Positions 6,519-15,536 of a stretch of 64,000 bases of DNA are shown one piece after another. The translations under genes were made by a program, and so were the position numbers. Location: NCBI RefSeq assembly GCF_900109615.1, contig NZ_FOIX01000001.1:1-64000 (forward strand), written 5' to 3'. Below the pieces are notes generated by a model that saw only the letters and a list, made by a program, of their open reading frames with translations, made no database searches and had not been told where the DNA came from. The number at the start of each line of letters is the position of its first letter. Positions within the stretch are counted from its first letter, which is position 1. The DNA is from Kaistella antarctica (GTDB lineage Bacteria; Bacteroidota; Bacteroidia; Flavobacteriales; Weeksellaceae).

Positions 6519-9464
6519 TTAGAGAACAATATTAATTATTTTTTTCGGGACTATGATCACATTTTTGGGAATATTTCCTTGCAGTTGTTCCCGTGTTCGT
6601 TCCTCAGCCAACACTATTTCCTGAATCTCTGGTATCGATAAGCTTGCCGATAAACTTAATTTGAACCTCATCTTGCCATTAAAGCTTACAGGATAGTCGA
6701 TCTCGTCTTCCACGAGATACTTTTCTTCAAATTTCGGGAAAGGGGAAAACTCAATTGAATCAGCGTGACCTAACCTACTCCACAATTCTTCTGCGATGTG
6801 TGGCGCATAAGGTGAAACTATAATTGCCAATGGTTCTAAGATCGCTCTTTTATTCGTTTTCAATTTTTGCAATTCGTTTACTGCAATCATAAACTGCGAA
6901 ACCGAGGTGTTAAAGGAGAAATGATCAATATCAAACACCACTTTTTTAATTAAAGTATGCAGAATTTTATATTCCTGTTTGGTTGGTTCTTCATCGGACA
7001 CTTCGAAATCATCTCCATTGAAGTAGAGATTATAAAGCTTCTTCAAGAAACCATAAACTCCACTTAAACCTTGTGTATTCCACGGTTTTGATTGTTCCAA
7101 AGGGCCCAAGAACATTTCATACAATCGTAAACAGTCTGCTCCAAACTCATCACAGATATCATCCGGATTGACGACATTGTATTTGGATTTAGACATTTTT
7201 TCGACTTCACGTTCTGACAATAATTTTCCATCTACATTTTTAACGTAGACCGCATCTTTAAATTCAGCCCGCCAATCGCGAAGCGCTAAAGTATTAACAG
7301 CATTGGAACTATTGATTAGTAAAGAAATATCAATACTTTTCTTAACGAAAGTCACGTAAAAACTAAGTGCAGAAGGTTTCTGATCTCCAAATACTTTTTG
7401 TATTTCAGTAGGTAATTCTGAATATAAATATTTTTTATCATTTTCAATTAAGTCTTCAGAAACAACTACCAATTTTCCAAAGATTTCTGTGGTTGTACCA
7501 TCTTCTAAAATGACTTCGGTGGAATTACTTTGGTATACATGAGCACTCATGCCCAATATCATCCCCTGATTAATGAGTTTTTTGAAAGGTTCTTCATGAT
7601 TAATGTATCCTCGGTCTTTAATAAACATATTCCAGAAACGAGCATATAGTAAATGTCCGGTTGCATGCTCACTTCCACCTATATACAAATCAACTTGTCC
7701 CCAATAATCAGAAAGATTTTTATCTGCCAAAACTTCTTCATTATTCGGATCCATATATCTTAAGAAATACCAAGAACTCCCTGCCCAACCTGGCATGGTC
7801 GATAATTCTAATGGAAATACAGTGTCGTTATTAATTAGTTTTGTCGAAACCACTTTCTGATTCGCTTCATCCCAAGCGAAATTTTGGGCATTTCCTAAAG
7901 GTGGATCGCCATCTTCGGTTGGAAGATATTTCTCAACTTCTGGAAGTTCCAAAGGTAAAGCAGCAATCGGCAAGGTATAAGGCATTCCTTGTTTATAATA
8001 AACGGGAACTGGCTCTCCCCAGTATCTTTGACGTGAGAAAATCGCATCCCGCTGTCTGTAATTGGTAGTGCCGTGCCCGATATTTCTCTTTTCAATTTCG
8101 CTAATAATTAAAGTTTTGGCGTCGTCATATTTTAAACCGTTAAGAAATTCTGAATTCACACAAAGCGAAACTTTAGAATCAAAAGACTCTTCCTGAATAT
8201 CATTATCGTTCTCGATAACGTTTACAATCGATAAATCGAATTTTTTCGCAAAACGATGATCGCGTTCATCATGCGCTGGAACCGCCATCACAGCACCAGT
8301 TCCGTAACCCATCAATACGTAATCCGAAATATAGATTGGCATTTCCTTATTGGTAAATGGATTCAAAGCATAACTTCCCGTGAATGCACCACTCACGTTC
8401 TTCACGTCAGACATACGGTCGCGCTCGGTTTTCTTAGAAGTTTGTTCAATATAATTTTCAACTTCTTCTTGTTGACCTTCGATGGTTAAAGTTTTAACCA
8501 AAGGATTTTCCGGGGCTAAAACCATAAAGGTTGCTCCGAAAATCGTGTCGGGACGTGTGGTAAAAACTGAAATTTTTTCTGCAGAATCTTCCACATCAAA
8601 AGTCACCAAAGCTCCTTGAGATTTTCCAATCCAGTATTCTTGTGCATCTTTCAATGGTTGCGGCCAGTCTAAATTATTTAAACCTTGCAACAATCTTTCA
8701 GAGTACGCCGTAATGCGCATGCTCCACTGCATCATTTTCTTTTGGAAAACGGGATAGCCGCCACGTTCAGATTTACCATCTTTCACCTCATCATTGGCCA
8801 AAACGGTTCCTAAACCTGGACACCAATTCACGGTCGTTTCAGCTCGATAAGCCAAACGATAATTTAAAAGAATATCCTGTTGATCTAATTCAGAAGCATT
8901 CTTCCAGTCTTCTGAAGTGAAACTCAATGGGTCATTTTGAACAGCTGATAAATTTTGAGTTCCATGAGTTTCGAAATGTTTAATTAATTCTGAAATTGGT
9001 TCCGCCTTATCCGTTGATTGATTGTACCATGAATCAAAAAGCTGAATAAAAATCCACTGCGTCCATTTGTAATAAGAGGCATCAGAAGTTCTTACTTCGC
9101 GACTCCAATCAAACGAAAATCCAATTCTACGCATCTGCTGTTCGTACCGCGTAATATTTTCTTCCGTCGTAACCGCTGGATGCTGCCCAGTTTGAATGGC
9201 ATACTGTTCCGCTGGAAGACCAAAAGAATCATAACCAATCGGGTGCAAAACATTAAAACCTTGGTGTCTTTTATATCGCGCATAAATATCTGAAGCAATA
9301 TAACCTAGTGGGTGACCAACGTGTAAACCCGCTCCAGAAGGATAAGGAAACATATCCAAAACATAAAATTTTGGTTTATCGGTTGCGTTACTAGTTTTGT
9401 AGGTTTGATTTTCTTCCCAGAATTTCTGCCACTTCTTTTCGATGGATTGATGGTCGTAGAACAT
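6519..9464 (-). CDS. leuS: Leucyl-tRNA synthetase
   Basis: 981 residues. Class I signatures: HVGH at 48-51 (the HIGH motif, in YPSGAGLHVGHPLGY) and KMSKS at 756-760. The editing domain lies between (for example TRPDTIFGATFMVLAPENP and GTGAVMAVPAHDERD). A C-terminal anticodon-binding region follows KMSKS. It charges tRNA-Leu in the cytoplasm. The protein is about 120 residues longer than E. coli LeuRS (860). Extra sequence is visible around 160-210 and between about 640 and 740, just before KMSKS. A good -7 element lies at 9485-9492. It is separated from its neighbours and is probably a single-gene unit. Confidence 0.97.
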   Translation of the reverse strand: MFYDHQSIEKKWQKFWEENQTYKTSNATDKPKFYVLDMFPYPSGAGLHVGHPLGYIASDIYARYKRHQGFNVLHPIGYDSFGLPAEQYAIQTGQHPAVTTEENITRYEQQMRRIGFSFDWSREVRTSDASYYKWTQWIFIQLFDSWYNQSTDKAEPISELIKHFETHGTQNLSAVQNDPLSFTSEDWKNASELDQQDILLNYRLAYRAETTVNWCPGLGTVLANDEVKDGKSERGGYPVFQKKMMQWSMRITAYSERLLQGLNNLDWPQPLKDAQEYWIGKSQGALVTFDVEDSAEKISVFTTRPDTIFGATFMVLAPENPLVKTLTIEGQQEEVENYIEQTSKKTERDRMSDVKNVSGAFTGSYALNPFTNKEMPIYISDYVLMGYGTGAVMAVPAHDERDHRFAKKFDLSIVNVIENDNDIQEESFDSKVSLCVNSEFLNGLKYDDAKTLIISEIEKRNIGHGTTNYRQRDAIFSRQRYWGEPVPVYYKQGMPYTLPIAALPLELPEVEKYLPTEDGDPPLGNAQNFAWDEANQKVVSTKLINNDTVFPLELSTMPGWAGSSWYFLRYMDPNNEEVLADKNLSDYWGQVDLYIGGSEHATGHLLYARFWNMFIKDRGYINHEEPFKKLINQGMILGMSAHVYQSNSTEVILEDGTTTEIFGKLVVVSEDLIENDKKYLYSELPTEIQKVFGDQKPSALSFYVTFVKKSIDISLLINSSNAVNTLALRDWRAEFKDAVYVKNVDGKLLSEREVEKMSKSKYNVVNPDDICDEFGADCLRLYEMFLGPLEQSKPWNTQGLSGVYGFLKKLYNLYFNGDDFEVSDEEPTKQEYKILHTLIKKVVFDIDHFSFNTSVSQFMIAVNELQKLKTNKRAILEPLAIIVSPYAPHIAEELWSRLGHADSIEFSPFPKFEEKYLVEDEIDYPVSFNGKMRFKLSLSASLSIPEIQEIVLAEERTREQLQGNIPKNVIIVPKKIINIVL

Positions 9465-9484
9465 TTCGTAATTTAATTAAATCA

Positions 9485-9492
9485 CAAATTTA
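9485..9492 (-). promoter_or_regulatory. -7 element of the leuS promoter
   Basis: TAAATTTG on the minus strand, 21 nt before the leuS ATG, matches TAnnTTTG. No good TTG is present at the proper distance upstream, partly because the lipocalin gene terminator sits there. Confidence 0.45.
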
Positions 9493-9511
9493 AGGTTTTG
9501 AAATGAAAAAA

Positions 9512-9533
9512 TCCTCACCTGTGCAGATGAGGA
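9512..9533 (-). terminator. Terminator of the lipocalin-like gene
   Basis: An 8-bp stem (TCCTCATC / GGTGAGGA, one G-U pair) with a 6-nt loop is followed by TTTTTT on the minus strand, 26 nt after the stop codon. Confidence 0.7.
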
Positions 9534-9558
9534 AAATTCTTTAATAAAAACCAAGAAA

Positions 9559-10017
9559 TTAGTTGGGCACTTTGGTCGCAGAGATTTCCACCTTATTTAC
9601 AATTGCCGGATTACTCCGATCAATATAATTAACAACTAAACTATTATCTGTTAAGATAGAGACAATACCTTCCATTGTGTTATTATTGATGGTAATGGTA
9701 AATTGTTTCGTATCTGGATTGAACGTATACGCGAAATCTACATTGAGCGCTATTTCACACGTATCAGTCGCATCGTCCCAATATGTTACGTTACCAGATA
9801 AATTACTGTTAAAAAGTAATCTCCCTTTTTTCTGACAATCGTTGGTGACAATTGTTGTCGTAGTCGTTGTGCCGTTTTGCGTTGAAACCGATACAATTTT
9901 GTCTGGCCGCCAATTGCCGGTGAGCATTAACTGCTGTTCATCGTTATCACGGTCACTACGACAGCTTACCAATAACGCTAAAATAATTGCGGTGCTAATT
10001 ACCAATAACTTTTTCAT
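9559..10017 (-). CDS. Lipocalin-like lipoprotein
   Basis: 152 residues from the ATG at 10017. The signal sequence MKKLLVISTAIILALLVSC carries a lipobox (LVSC, Cys19). The mature part begins after an acidic stretch (RSDRDNDEQQ) with LTGNWRPDKIVSV and alternates short beta strands to the end, as in small lipocalin-like domains of Bacteroidota. A Thr-rich stretch (TTTTTT) lies near residue 51. An upstream in-frame ATG (10053) would add 12 residues before the signal peptide and is unlikely. Ligand unknown. The gene diverges from the glycosyltransferase gene. Confidence 0.7.
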   Translation of the reverse strand: MKKLLVISTAIILALLVSCRSDRDNDEQQLMLTGNWRPDKIVSVSTQNGTTTTTTIVTNDCQKKGRLLFNSNLSGNVTYWDDATDTCEIALNVDFAYTFNPDTKQFTITINNNTMEGIVSILTDNSLVVNYIDRSNPAIVNKVEISATKVPN

Positions 10018-10097
10018 ACTGTTTAGTTTTATGTTATGTATTACATATAACACAAACCTTGTACCGTTTATTATTTACCATTTGTTTTTTATTCAAT

Positions 10098-10105
10098 TAT
10101 CTTTG
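10098..10105 (+). promoter_or_regulatory. -7 element of the glycosyltransferase promoter
   Basis: TATCTTTG, a perfect TAnnTTTG, ends 19 nt before the glycosyltransferase ATG. A TTTG at 10081-10084 is only 13 nt upstream, closer than the usual 17-23. Confidence 0.55.
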
Positions 10106-10124
10106 CTTTGAAAACCTGAATAAC

Positions 10125-10877
10125 ATGCCCGAAGTTTCGATTATTACTCCTTGCTATAATTCTGCCCGATTTTTACCAGAAACCATTCAATCTGTTTTAA
10201 ACCAAACATTTACTGATTGGGAATGGTTGATTACCGATGATTGTTCTTCGGATAATTCAGTCGAAATTATCAAAAAAATTAATGATCCCCGAGTTGTTTT
10301 AACGATTGCAAAAAAAAATGCTGGCGCGGGAAATGCGCGAAACTTATCTTTAGAAAAAGCCAGCGGGAAATATATTACTTTTCTAGATGCTGATGATTTT
10401 TGGGAAGCTAACTTTTTAGAAGAAATGGTTTCCTTTATGAAAAGAGAAAAAGCCGAACTGGCTTATTCGAACTATGCGAGATGTGATGAAAATTTAGTTC
10501 CCAAGATTGCTGATTTCCAGGCTGACAAAGAGGTGACTTTTAAAAATCTGCTCAAAACTTGTCGCCTATCTTTATTAAGTTCAATGTATGACTCAGAAAG
10601 AGTTGGCAAAGAGTTTTTCCCCTCGGGAAGTAAACGCGAAGATCATGTCATGTGGCTGAATTTATTACAAAAAATTCCGGTCGGTAAACCATTAAACAAA
10701 ACAATGGCAAAATATAGAATGCATGCCAGCAGTATTTCTAGAAAGAAAACCAATATTATGAAAGATCAGTATTTGGTCTACAAAGATTATATGCATTTCT
10801 CAACTCTAAAATCTTTTTACTACACGGCAAACTGGGCTATAAATGGATTTATGAAATATTCAAAAATTTTTAATTGA
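10125..10877 (+). CDS. Glycosyltransferase family 2 protein
   Basis: 250 residues from the ATG at 10125 (MPEVSIITPCYNSARFLPE). The GT-A fold of family GT2 is clear: nucleotide-binding start VSIITPCYN, the motif ITDDCSSDNS, and the DxD-type metal site FLDADDFW. It transfers a sugar from an NDP-sugar, probably for cell-surface polysaccharide or LPS; acceptor and sugar cannot be told. The frame continues 22 codons upstream but those residues are not GT2-like, and the -7 element lies inside them, so the later ATG is used. The stop overlaps the next gene's ATG (TGATG), pointing to translational coupling. Confidence 0.9.
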   Translation: MPEVSIITPCYNSARFLPETIQSVLNQTFTDWEWLITDDCSSDNSVEIIKKINDPRVVLTIAKKNAGAGNARNLSLEKASGKYITFLDADDFWEANFLEEMVSFMKREKAELAYSNYARCDENLVPKIADFQADKEVTFKNLLKTCRLSLLSSMYDSERVGKEFFPSGSKREDHVMWLNLLQKIPVGKPLNKTMAKYRMHASSISRKKTNIMKDQYLVYKDYMHFSTLKSFYYTANWAINGFMKYSKIFN

Positions 10878-11488
10878 TGGAATACTCGAAAGAATTTAAG
10901 GAGGCAATTTCGAATTTCACCTCTGCTGAAAAAGATAAATTGATTATTCGTTTGCTCAAAAAAGATCGGATTTTATCGCACCGTCTTTATTTCGAACTCA
11001 TCGATCCTGAAACGGCGGATGAGAAAAGAAATCAAATGGAAACTTTAATTAAAGAAGAAGTTTTAGCTGCGGTAAAAAGGTACGGACGAACTAAATATTT
11101 CTTGCCAAGCATCCGAAGAATTAGTGCGAAAATAACGGAACACGTCAAAATTACGACTGATAAATTCGGCGAAGTTTCATTAGCCCTTTTATTGGTGAGT
11201 GAAACTTTGAAAAACCTATCCAAAAGTGCGGATCACTATAAACTCTTTATCTATCTGCTCAATAAAATTTTTCGCTCTTTAGTTTTAACTAAGAAATTAG
11301 ATCCTGATTACTTTTTGGACTTAAGGGAAAATTACAAAGAAGTTCAACAGCAAATTGTGCAAAACAAAAGTTTGGAAGAATTAGCACTTCACAATGGATT
11401 ATTCTGGAGTTGGCTCGAACCTGAAAATATTCCTGATGATATTGATTTGATTCTAAAAGGGATAAAAGCGGAAGGTTTATTAAAGTAA
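10877..11488 (+). CDS. Uncharacterised helical protein coupled to the glycosyltransferase
   Basis: 203 residues starting MEYSKEFKEAISNF. It is soluble and almost wholly helical with many Lys/Glu, without signal peptide or membrane segment. I recognise no domain. The region around 45-90 (IKEEVLAAVKRYGRTKYFLPSIRR...) is basic and could contact nucleic acid or a partner. The ATG shares its A with the TGA of the glycosyltransferase gene. The product is probably made together with it, but the pairing does not reveal a function. Convergent with the sigma factor gene, whose stop is 6 nt away. Confidence 0.7.
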   Translation: MEYSKEFKEAISNFTSAEKDKLIIRLLKKDRILSHRLYFELIDPETADEKRNQMETLIKEEVLAAVKRYGRTKYFLPSIRRISAKITEHVKITTDKFGEVSLALLLVSETLKNLSKSADHYKLFIYLLNKIFRSLVLTKKLDPDYFLDLRENYKEVQQQIVQNKSLEELALHNGLFWSWLEPENIPDDIDLILKGIKAEGLLK

Positions 11489-11494
11489 GAAGCT

Positions 11495-12139
11495 TTAAAT
11501 CATCAAACTAATTTTCGCCATGACGCGATTGACCATGGCATCGCAGTAGATCAGATTAAATTCAAATATCTCTTCCTTATTGTAAAATTTTTCAATTTCT
11601 GTTCTTAAGAAAGTCTTGGCGCGGTTGAGACGCACTTTTACATTGCTTTCGCTGATTTCCAAAACTTCTGCAGTTTCTGCAACGCTTAAACCATTCACTT
11701 CGCGCAAGGTAAAAACAGTTCGGTAATCCTCTGGAATGTGGAGTAAAGCTTTTTCTATGACTGAACTTAATTCTGTATTCATTACTTTATTCGATGTTTC
11801 GATACTAGATAGTTTGTTGAAAATTTGCGTATTATTTTCTAAAGACTCAATGTTTTTGGTACTCCATTTCTGGGTCTTTTTATAACATTGATTGACCATA
11901 ATCTTAGAAAGCCAGGTTTTTAGAGAAGATCTATTTTCAAACTGACCTAAATGTGAATAAGCCTGAATGTAAGATTCTTGCATCAAATCTTGCGTATCCT
12001 CATGATTGAAATGATACATTTTACCAATTCGGTAGAGGGACGGATTATTACGACGGATAATCAATTCAAAAAGAGCCGTTTCCTTATGAAGGATTTTCTG
12101 AATCAATTCTGAATCTGAGTATTGATTTTGCGTATTCAT
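11495..12139 (-). CDS. ECF-type RNA polymerase sigma factor
   Basis: 214 residues from the ATG at 12139 (MNTQNQYSDSELIQ). Region 2 spans about 25-90 (HEDTQDLMQESYIQAYSHL, then FENRSSLKTWLSKIMVN) and region 4 about 125-178 (helix-turn-helix GLSVAETAEVLEISESNVKVRLNRAK). A short C-terminal tail with YCDAMVNRVMAKI follows, a tail I associate with one flavobacterial ECF group. A frame from 12223 is open, but the added 28 residues are not sigma-like. No anti-sigma factor is adjacent. It follows waaA and may be read through from that unit or have its own promoter. Confidence 0.88.
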   Translation of the reverse strand: MNTQNQYSDSELIQKILHKETALFELIIRRNNPSLYRIGKMYHFNHEDTQDLMQESYIQAYSHLGQFENRSSLKTWLSKIMVNQCYKKTQKWSTKNIESLENNTQIFNKLSSIETSNKVMNTELSSVIEKALLHIPEDYRTVFTLREVNGLSVAETAEVLEISESNVKVRLNRAKTFLRTEIEKFYNKEEIFEFNLIYCDAMVNRVMAKISLMI

Positions 12140-12283
12140 AACTGCATTATTTTGTGATATCGACCTGCAACCTGGCTGAAGATTGCTCAAAAACCAATTT
12201 AAAGATGTAAAGATTTTTTTCAATGACGGTTACATTGTTCCCTTTTTAATAGAGTTCAGCGCCTGTGAAAAGGTTACAAATAA

Positions 12284-13528
12284 TTACGAATTACTGTTTT
12301 TAATAAGGTGTTCTACAATAATATTCGAAGCAATCGGTTGTTCTTCGATAAAAGCTCGTGCGTTATTCCCCATCTTTTCTAAAGAAGCAGCATCCTTTAA
12401 CAGGGCTAAAATATAGGGTGCGGCGAAGAATTCATCTTCAAACGATTTACCACCATTTTTTGCAATCAGTTCATCAGCCTCAGGATTTTTGGTATACTGA
12501 TCTCCGAAAAAAACGGGCATTCCAAAAGTTGCAGCTTCCAAAATGTTATGAAGCCCTTTTGAATGAAAACCACCTCCAACTACTGCGATATCTCCATAAG
12601 AATAAAGTTTAGAAAGCAAACCGATACAATCGATAATCAAAACTTTTACATTTGAATAACGAACGGATGACTTGTCGGTAATCTGCGAATACAGAACTGC
12701 GGCGGGAAAAATCGTCTGAATCGCAGCCACTCTTTTTAAATCGTGTGGAGCAATAATCAATTTAACGTCTTTATTATTTGCGGCAACAATTTCTGCCAGG
12801 CGTTCTTCAGCCTCCCAGGAGCTACCAAAAATAATTGTTTTGTGATCAAGTTTAAATTCCTCAATAAAGTCGACAGAATTATCTCTTGTTCTTAGTTTTC
12901 GAACTCGGTCGTAGCGAGTGTCGCCAGTGGTTATCGAATTTTTTAAACCAATTCCTTTGGCTAAGGCCGTAGAGTGTTTTGTTTGATGGAAAAAAAAGTC
13001 TACATTTTTCTTCAACTGTTTTACAAACCAACTTCCATAGGCCTTAAAGAAAACTTGAGTTTCATAAAACAGAGCAGAAACGACATAAATCTTCGCTTCT
13101 TGATTTTTCAATTCTTCCAGCAGATGATACCAGTAATCATATTTTACGGTGAAGAAAATATCTGTTTTAAAGTTGGAGGTAAATTCCTGCATCCATTTTT
13201 CAGTATCAAAGGGAAGATAGCAAACCACATCAGCGATCGTATCTTTTTTAATGACATTATCATAACCAGACGGTGAAAAGAACGTAACTAAGATTTTGTG
13301 AGTCGGATATTGATCCTTAAGTTTTTCGAGGACGGGAAGACCTTGTTCATATTCGCCCAAACTGGCAGCGTGCATCCAAATGACTTTGTCTTCGAGAGAT
13401 AATTTCGATTTTACAATATCACAGCTTTGCCGTCTTCCAGCCAGTCCTTTCTTTAATTTATAATTGAAAACGGCGCCGATCCTCATCGAAGATATCAGCA
13501 AGCGGATAAAGTTGTTGTAAAAAAACAT
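12284..13528 (-). CDS. waaA: 3-deoxy-D-manno-octulosonic acid (Kdo) transferase
   Basis: 414 residues. An N-terminal membrane anchor is followed by VIWMHAASLGEYEQ (about 49-62), the conserved loop of WaaA with the catalytic Glu. The C-terminal GT-B half holds VVGGGFHSKGLHNILEAATFGMPVFFG. It adds Kdo to lipid A precursors on the cytoplasmic face of the inner membrane. The start codon overlaps the stop of the DUF1648 gene (TAATG). Length matches the family (about 410-430). Confidence 0.92.
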   Translation of the reverse strand: MFFYNNFIRLLISSMRIGAVFNYKLKKGLAGRRQSCDIVKSKLSLEDKVIWMHAASLGEYEQGLPVLEKLKDQYPTHKILVTFFSPSGYDNVIKKDTIADVVCYLPFDTEKWMQEFTSNFKTDIFFTVKYDYWYHLLEELKNQEAKIYVVSALFYETQVFFKAYGSWFVKQLKKNVDFFFHQTKHSTALAKGIGLKNSITTGDTRYDRVRKLRTRDNSVDFIEEFKLDHKTIIFGSSWEAEERLAEIVAANNKDVKLIIAPHDLKRVAAIQTIFPAAVLYSQITDKSSVRYSNVKVLIIDCIGLLSKLYSYGDIAVVGGGFHSKGLHNILEAATFGMPVFFGDQYTKNPEADELIAKNGGKSFEDEFFAAPYILALLKDAASLEKMGNNARAFIEEQPIASNIIVEHLIKNSNS

Positions 13529-14013
13529 TAGGTAAGAGGATTTTGGAAACCGTTCTTTCTAGAAATCTTAAAGGAATAAATCATCATCGCGATCACTCCA
13601 ATAAAAAGTAAGACAATTAAATAATTGGTTACGGGACTTACCGCATCATATTTTCCAATACCAACCGCAATACTTTCGTACGTAATCACTGTTAAAACAA
13701 CCATTACAATAAGATGAAAAACACTCACGATTCGTTCAGCTTTCACAGTATTATCTTTAATTTTCTGCGGAATTCCTAATAAGGGAGAATTGATATTTCT
13801 GGTTAGATAAAAAATCAACAAATAAATAAAGGTGGCGATTCCAGCAAGAAACCAAATCATAATGCGCGGAACAAAAAAGTTAGGCTTGCCATCCCAATCA
13901 AAATGGATGGGCACAGACAGCGGTAAATTGCGATAGTTAATAAAAATATAATCCCAAATAAAAATCAAAAGGACAAAGGAAATAATCTTTAAATAAAAGG
14001 GTAGTTTTTTCAT
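13528..14013 (-). CDS. DUF1648 domain membrane protein
   Basis: 161 residues with about four membrane helices. The segment NLPLSVPIHFDWDGKPNFF (29-47) is the DUF1648 signature of SdpI-like immunity/regulator proteins and many uncharacterised membrane proteins. Its stop overlaps the waaA start by one base, so it is co-translated with waaA. Whether it has any role in lipid A or Kdo biology is not shown by the sequence. Confidence 0.8.
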   Translation of the reverse strand: MKKLPFYLKIISFVLLIFIWDYIFINYRNLPLSVPIHFDWDGKPNFFVPRIMIWFLAGIATFIYLLIFYLTRNINSPLLGIPQKIKDNTVKAERIVSVFHLIVMVVLTVITYESIAVGIGKYDAVSPVTNYLIVLLFIGVIAMMIYSFKISRKNGFQNPLT

Positions 14014-14060
14014 GATGATTCTAAATAAATAACAAGCCCTAAATTAGGCAATATATTTTT

Positions 14061-14771
14061 TCAAAAAATACTGCGCAGAAATCGCAGTTTATGGGTGTGT
14101 TTGTTGAGCTCTTTATTGAAAATTCCGGTGGAATCCAGCAAATCGACTCTTACTTTCCCGTAGGCGTGAATGATTTCTTGATTATTGAGCATCATCCCGA
14201 CATGCGTGATCAATCCGTCCGTATTTTCAAAAAAAGCTAAATCTCCAGCTTTACTTTCTTCAACGAAACTTAAAACCTTACCGATTTCAGCTTGTGGCTG
14301 GGCTTCTCTGGGCAAAGAAATACCGTGAACTTTATAGATGAGTTGCACAAATCCGCTACAATCAATTCCGAAAAAACTTCGGCCGCTCCAGAGATAGGGA
14401 ACATTTAAGAATTGTTTGGCGGTTTCTGCGACGTCTTGTTTCTTTAAAAATTCAGTTTCTGATTTTTCAGAATTCACTTCACTACCGATGGAAAGTAGAA
14501 TCGCGCCTTGGGAAGTATTGTACATTTGAAGCGTGCTGTTGACCAACTGCGTTTTCCGATGGTCGAAATAATCTTCAGATATTTTCGAAATTTGCTGAGC
14601 ATCGATCCAACCTTCATAGCCATCAAAATCCATTTTGATTTTGATGAATTTCCCTTTATCTTCCAAAACATCAACGGTTTCTCCATAAAGAAGCTGCGAA
14701 GTCATTTCTGACTGATGCGATTGTTCCGCCCGAATTGCAGCCACTGAAACTGTACAAATTCCTTTATCCAT
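14061..14771 (-). CDS. NlpC/P60 family peptidase with SH3-like domain
   Basis: 236 residues. An N-terminal SH3-like domain (about 1-65) contains VDVLEDKGKFIKIK and GYEGWIDAQQI. The C-terminal NlpC/P60 domain (about 112-236) has the catalytic Cys138 in FGIDCSGFVQ, His190 in LITHVGMML and a third polar residue near His202. Such enzymes hydrolyse D-Glu-meso-DAP bonds in cell-wall peptides. No signal peptide is visible, so it may work on imported or recycled muropeptides in the cytoplasm, or be exported another way. It starts 16 nt after the O-methyltransferase gene. Confidence 0.9.
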   Translation of the reverse strand: MDKGICTVSVAAIRAEQSHQSEMTSQLLYGETVDVLEDKGKFIKIKMDFDGYEGWIDAQQISKISEDYFDHRKTQLVNSTLQMYNTSQGAILLSIGSEVNSEKSETEFLKKQDVAETAKQFLNVPYLWSGRSFFGIDCSGFVQLIYKVHGISLPREAQPQAEIGKVLSFVEESKAGDLAFFENTDGLITHVGMMLNNQEIIHAYGKVRVDLLDSTGIFNKELNKHTHKLRFLRSIF

Positions 14772-14787
14772 CGTTATTGCTAAAAGT

Positions 14788-15435
14788 TTATTTCTTTCTG
14801 ATTAGGTGAAGTCCGTCTCGCAAAGGTAAAATAAGATTTTCAAAATCTTCATCTTTTGTAATCAGCTCATTCAATTCTTTGATTTTTTGCGTTGATTTCT
14901 GTTTCGGACTTTCTTCTAAGACTTTTCCGTACCACAACACATTATCAAAAAGGACAACTGCGCCACTTGCGATTCTTGGTTTTATCAAATTAAAATATTC
15001 GACATAATTTTCTTTATCAGCATCGATGAACACGAAATCAAAAAACTCATCGGTTTCTTTTAAAAACTCTTTCGCATCTTTTAATTGAAAATCAATCTGA
15101 GCGGAAAATTCACTTTCGTGAAAATACTTTTTGGGCAAATAAGCTAATTCTGCATTAATATCTAAAGTGGTGATTTTTCCTTCTTTTGCTAAACCTTCCG
15201 CAAGACACAAAGTCGCATAACCAGTAAAAGTTCCGATTTCTAAGATATTTTTAGGAGTAATCATTTTTGATAAAATCGCTAAAAGTCTTCCTTGAAGATA
15301 TCCCGAAATCATGTGAGGTTGGGTAGTTTTCTGAAAAGTTTCCCTTCTCAATCTTTTCAAAATATCAGGTTCTACAGAAGTGTGATTTTCTAAATAGCCA
15401 TCCATTTCTGGACATTGTTCCTCAAAAAAACTCAT
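14788..15435 (-). CDS. SAM-dependent O-methyltransferase
   Basis: 215 residues. The SAM-binding motif ILEIGTFTGYATLCLAEGL lies at about 63-81 and the acidic motif FVFIDADKENYVEY at about 130-143, as in the catechol/caffeoyl-CoA O-methyltransferase family. It probably methylates a small phenolic or similar hydroxyl substrate in the cytoplasm. It is the first gene of a tightly packed minus-strand run. A TAAATTTG -7 element lies 18 nt upstream. Confidence 0.88.
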   Translation of the reverse strand: MSFFEEQCPEMDGYLENHTSVEPDILKRLRRETFQKTTQPHMISGYLQGRLLAILSKMITPKNILEIGTFTGYATLCLAEGLAKEGKITTLDINAELAYLPKKYFHESEFSAQIDFQLKDAKEFLKETDEFFDFVFIDADKENYVEYFNLIKPRIASGAVVLFDNVLWYGKVLEESPKQKSTQKIKELNELITKDEDFENLILPLRDGLHLIRKK

Positions 15436-15452
15436 TAAATATTATTTAAATT

Positions 15453-15460
15453 CAAATTTA
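15453..15460 (-). promoter_or_regulatory. -7 element before the O-methyltransferase gene
   Basis: TAAATTTG on the minus strand, between the OmpA-gene terminator and the ATG at 15435. No TTG at proper spacing, since the terminator hairpin occupies that place. Confidence 0.4.
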
Positions 15461-15478
15461 AGCTTTTAAAACAAAAAA

Positions 15479-15511
15479 AGCGCTGTTAGAGCTTGAAGCT
15501 CTAACAGCGCT
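15479..15511 (-). terminator. Strong terminator of the OmpA-family gene
   Basis: A 14-bp perfect stem (AGCGCTGTTAGAGC / GCTCTAACAGCGCT) with a 5-nt loop is followed on the minus strand by a T-run. It starts 26 nt after the stop codon at 15537. Confidence 0.85.
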
Positions 15512-15536
15512 GAATTAATATTTAAAAGATTATTGC

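Noticed and set aside
7841-8068. Frames antisense to leuS and to other long genes
   Set aside because: They are shorter than the sense gene, have no promoter or family similarity, and follow the codon pattern of the gene on the other strand.
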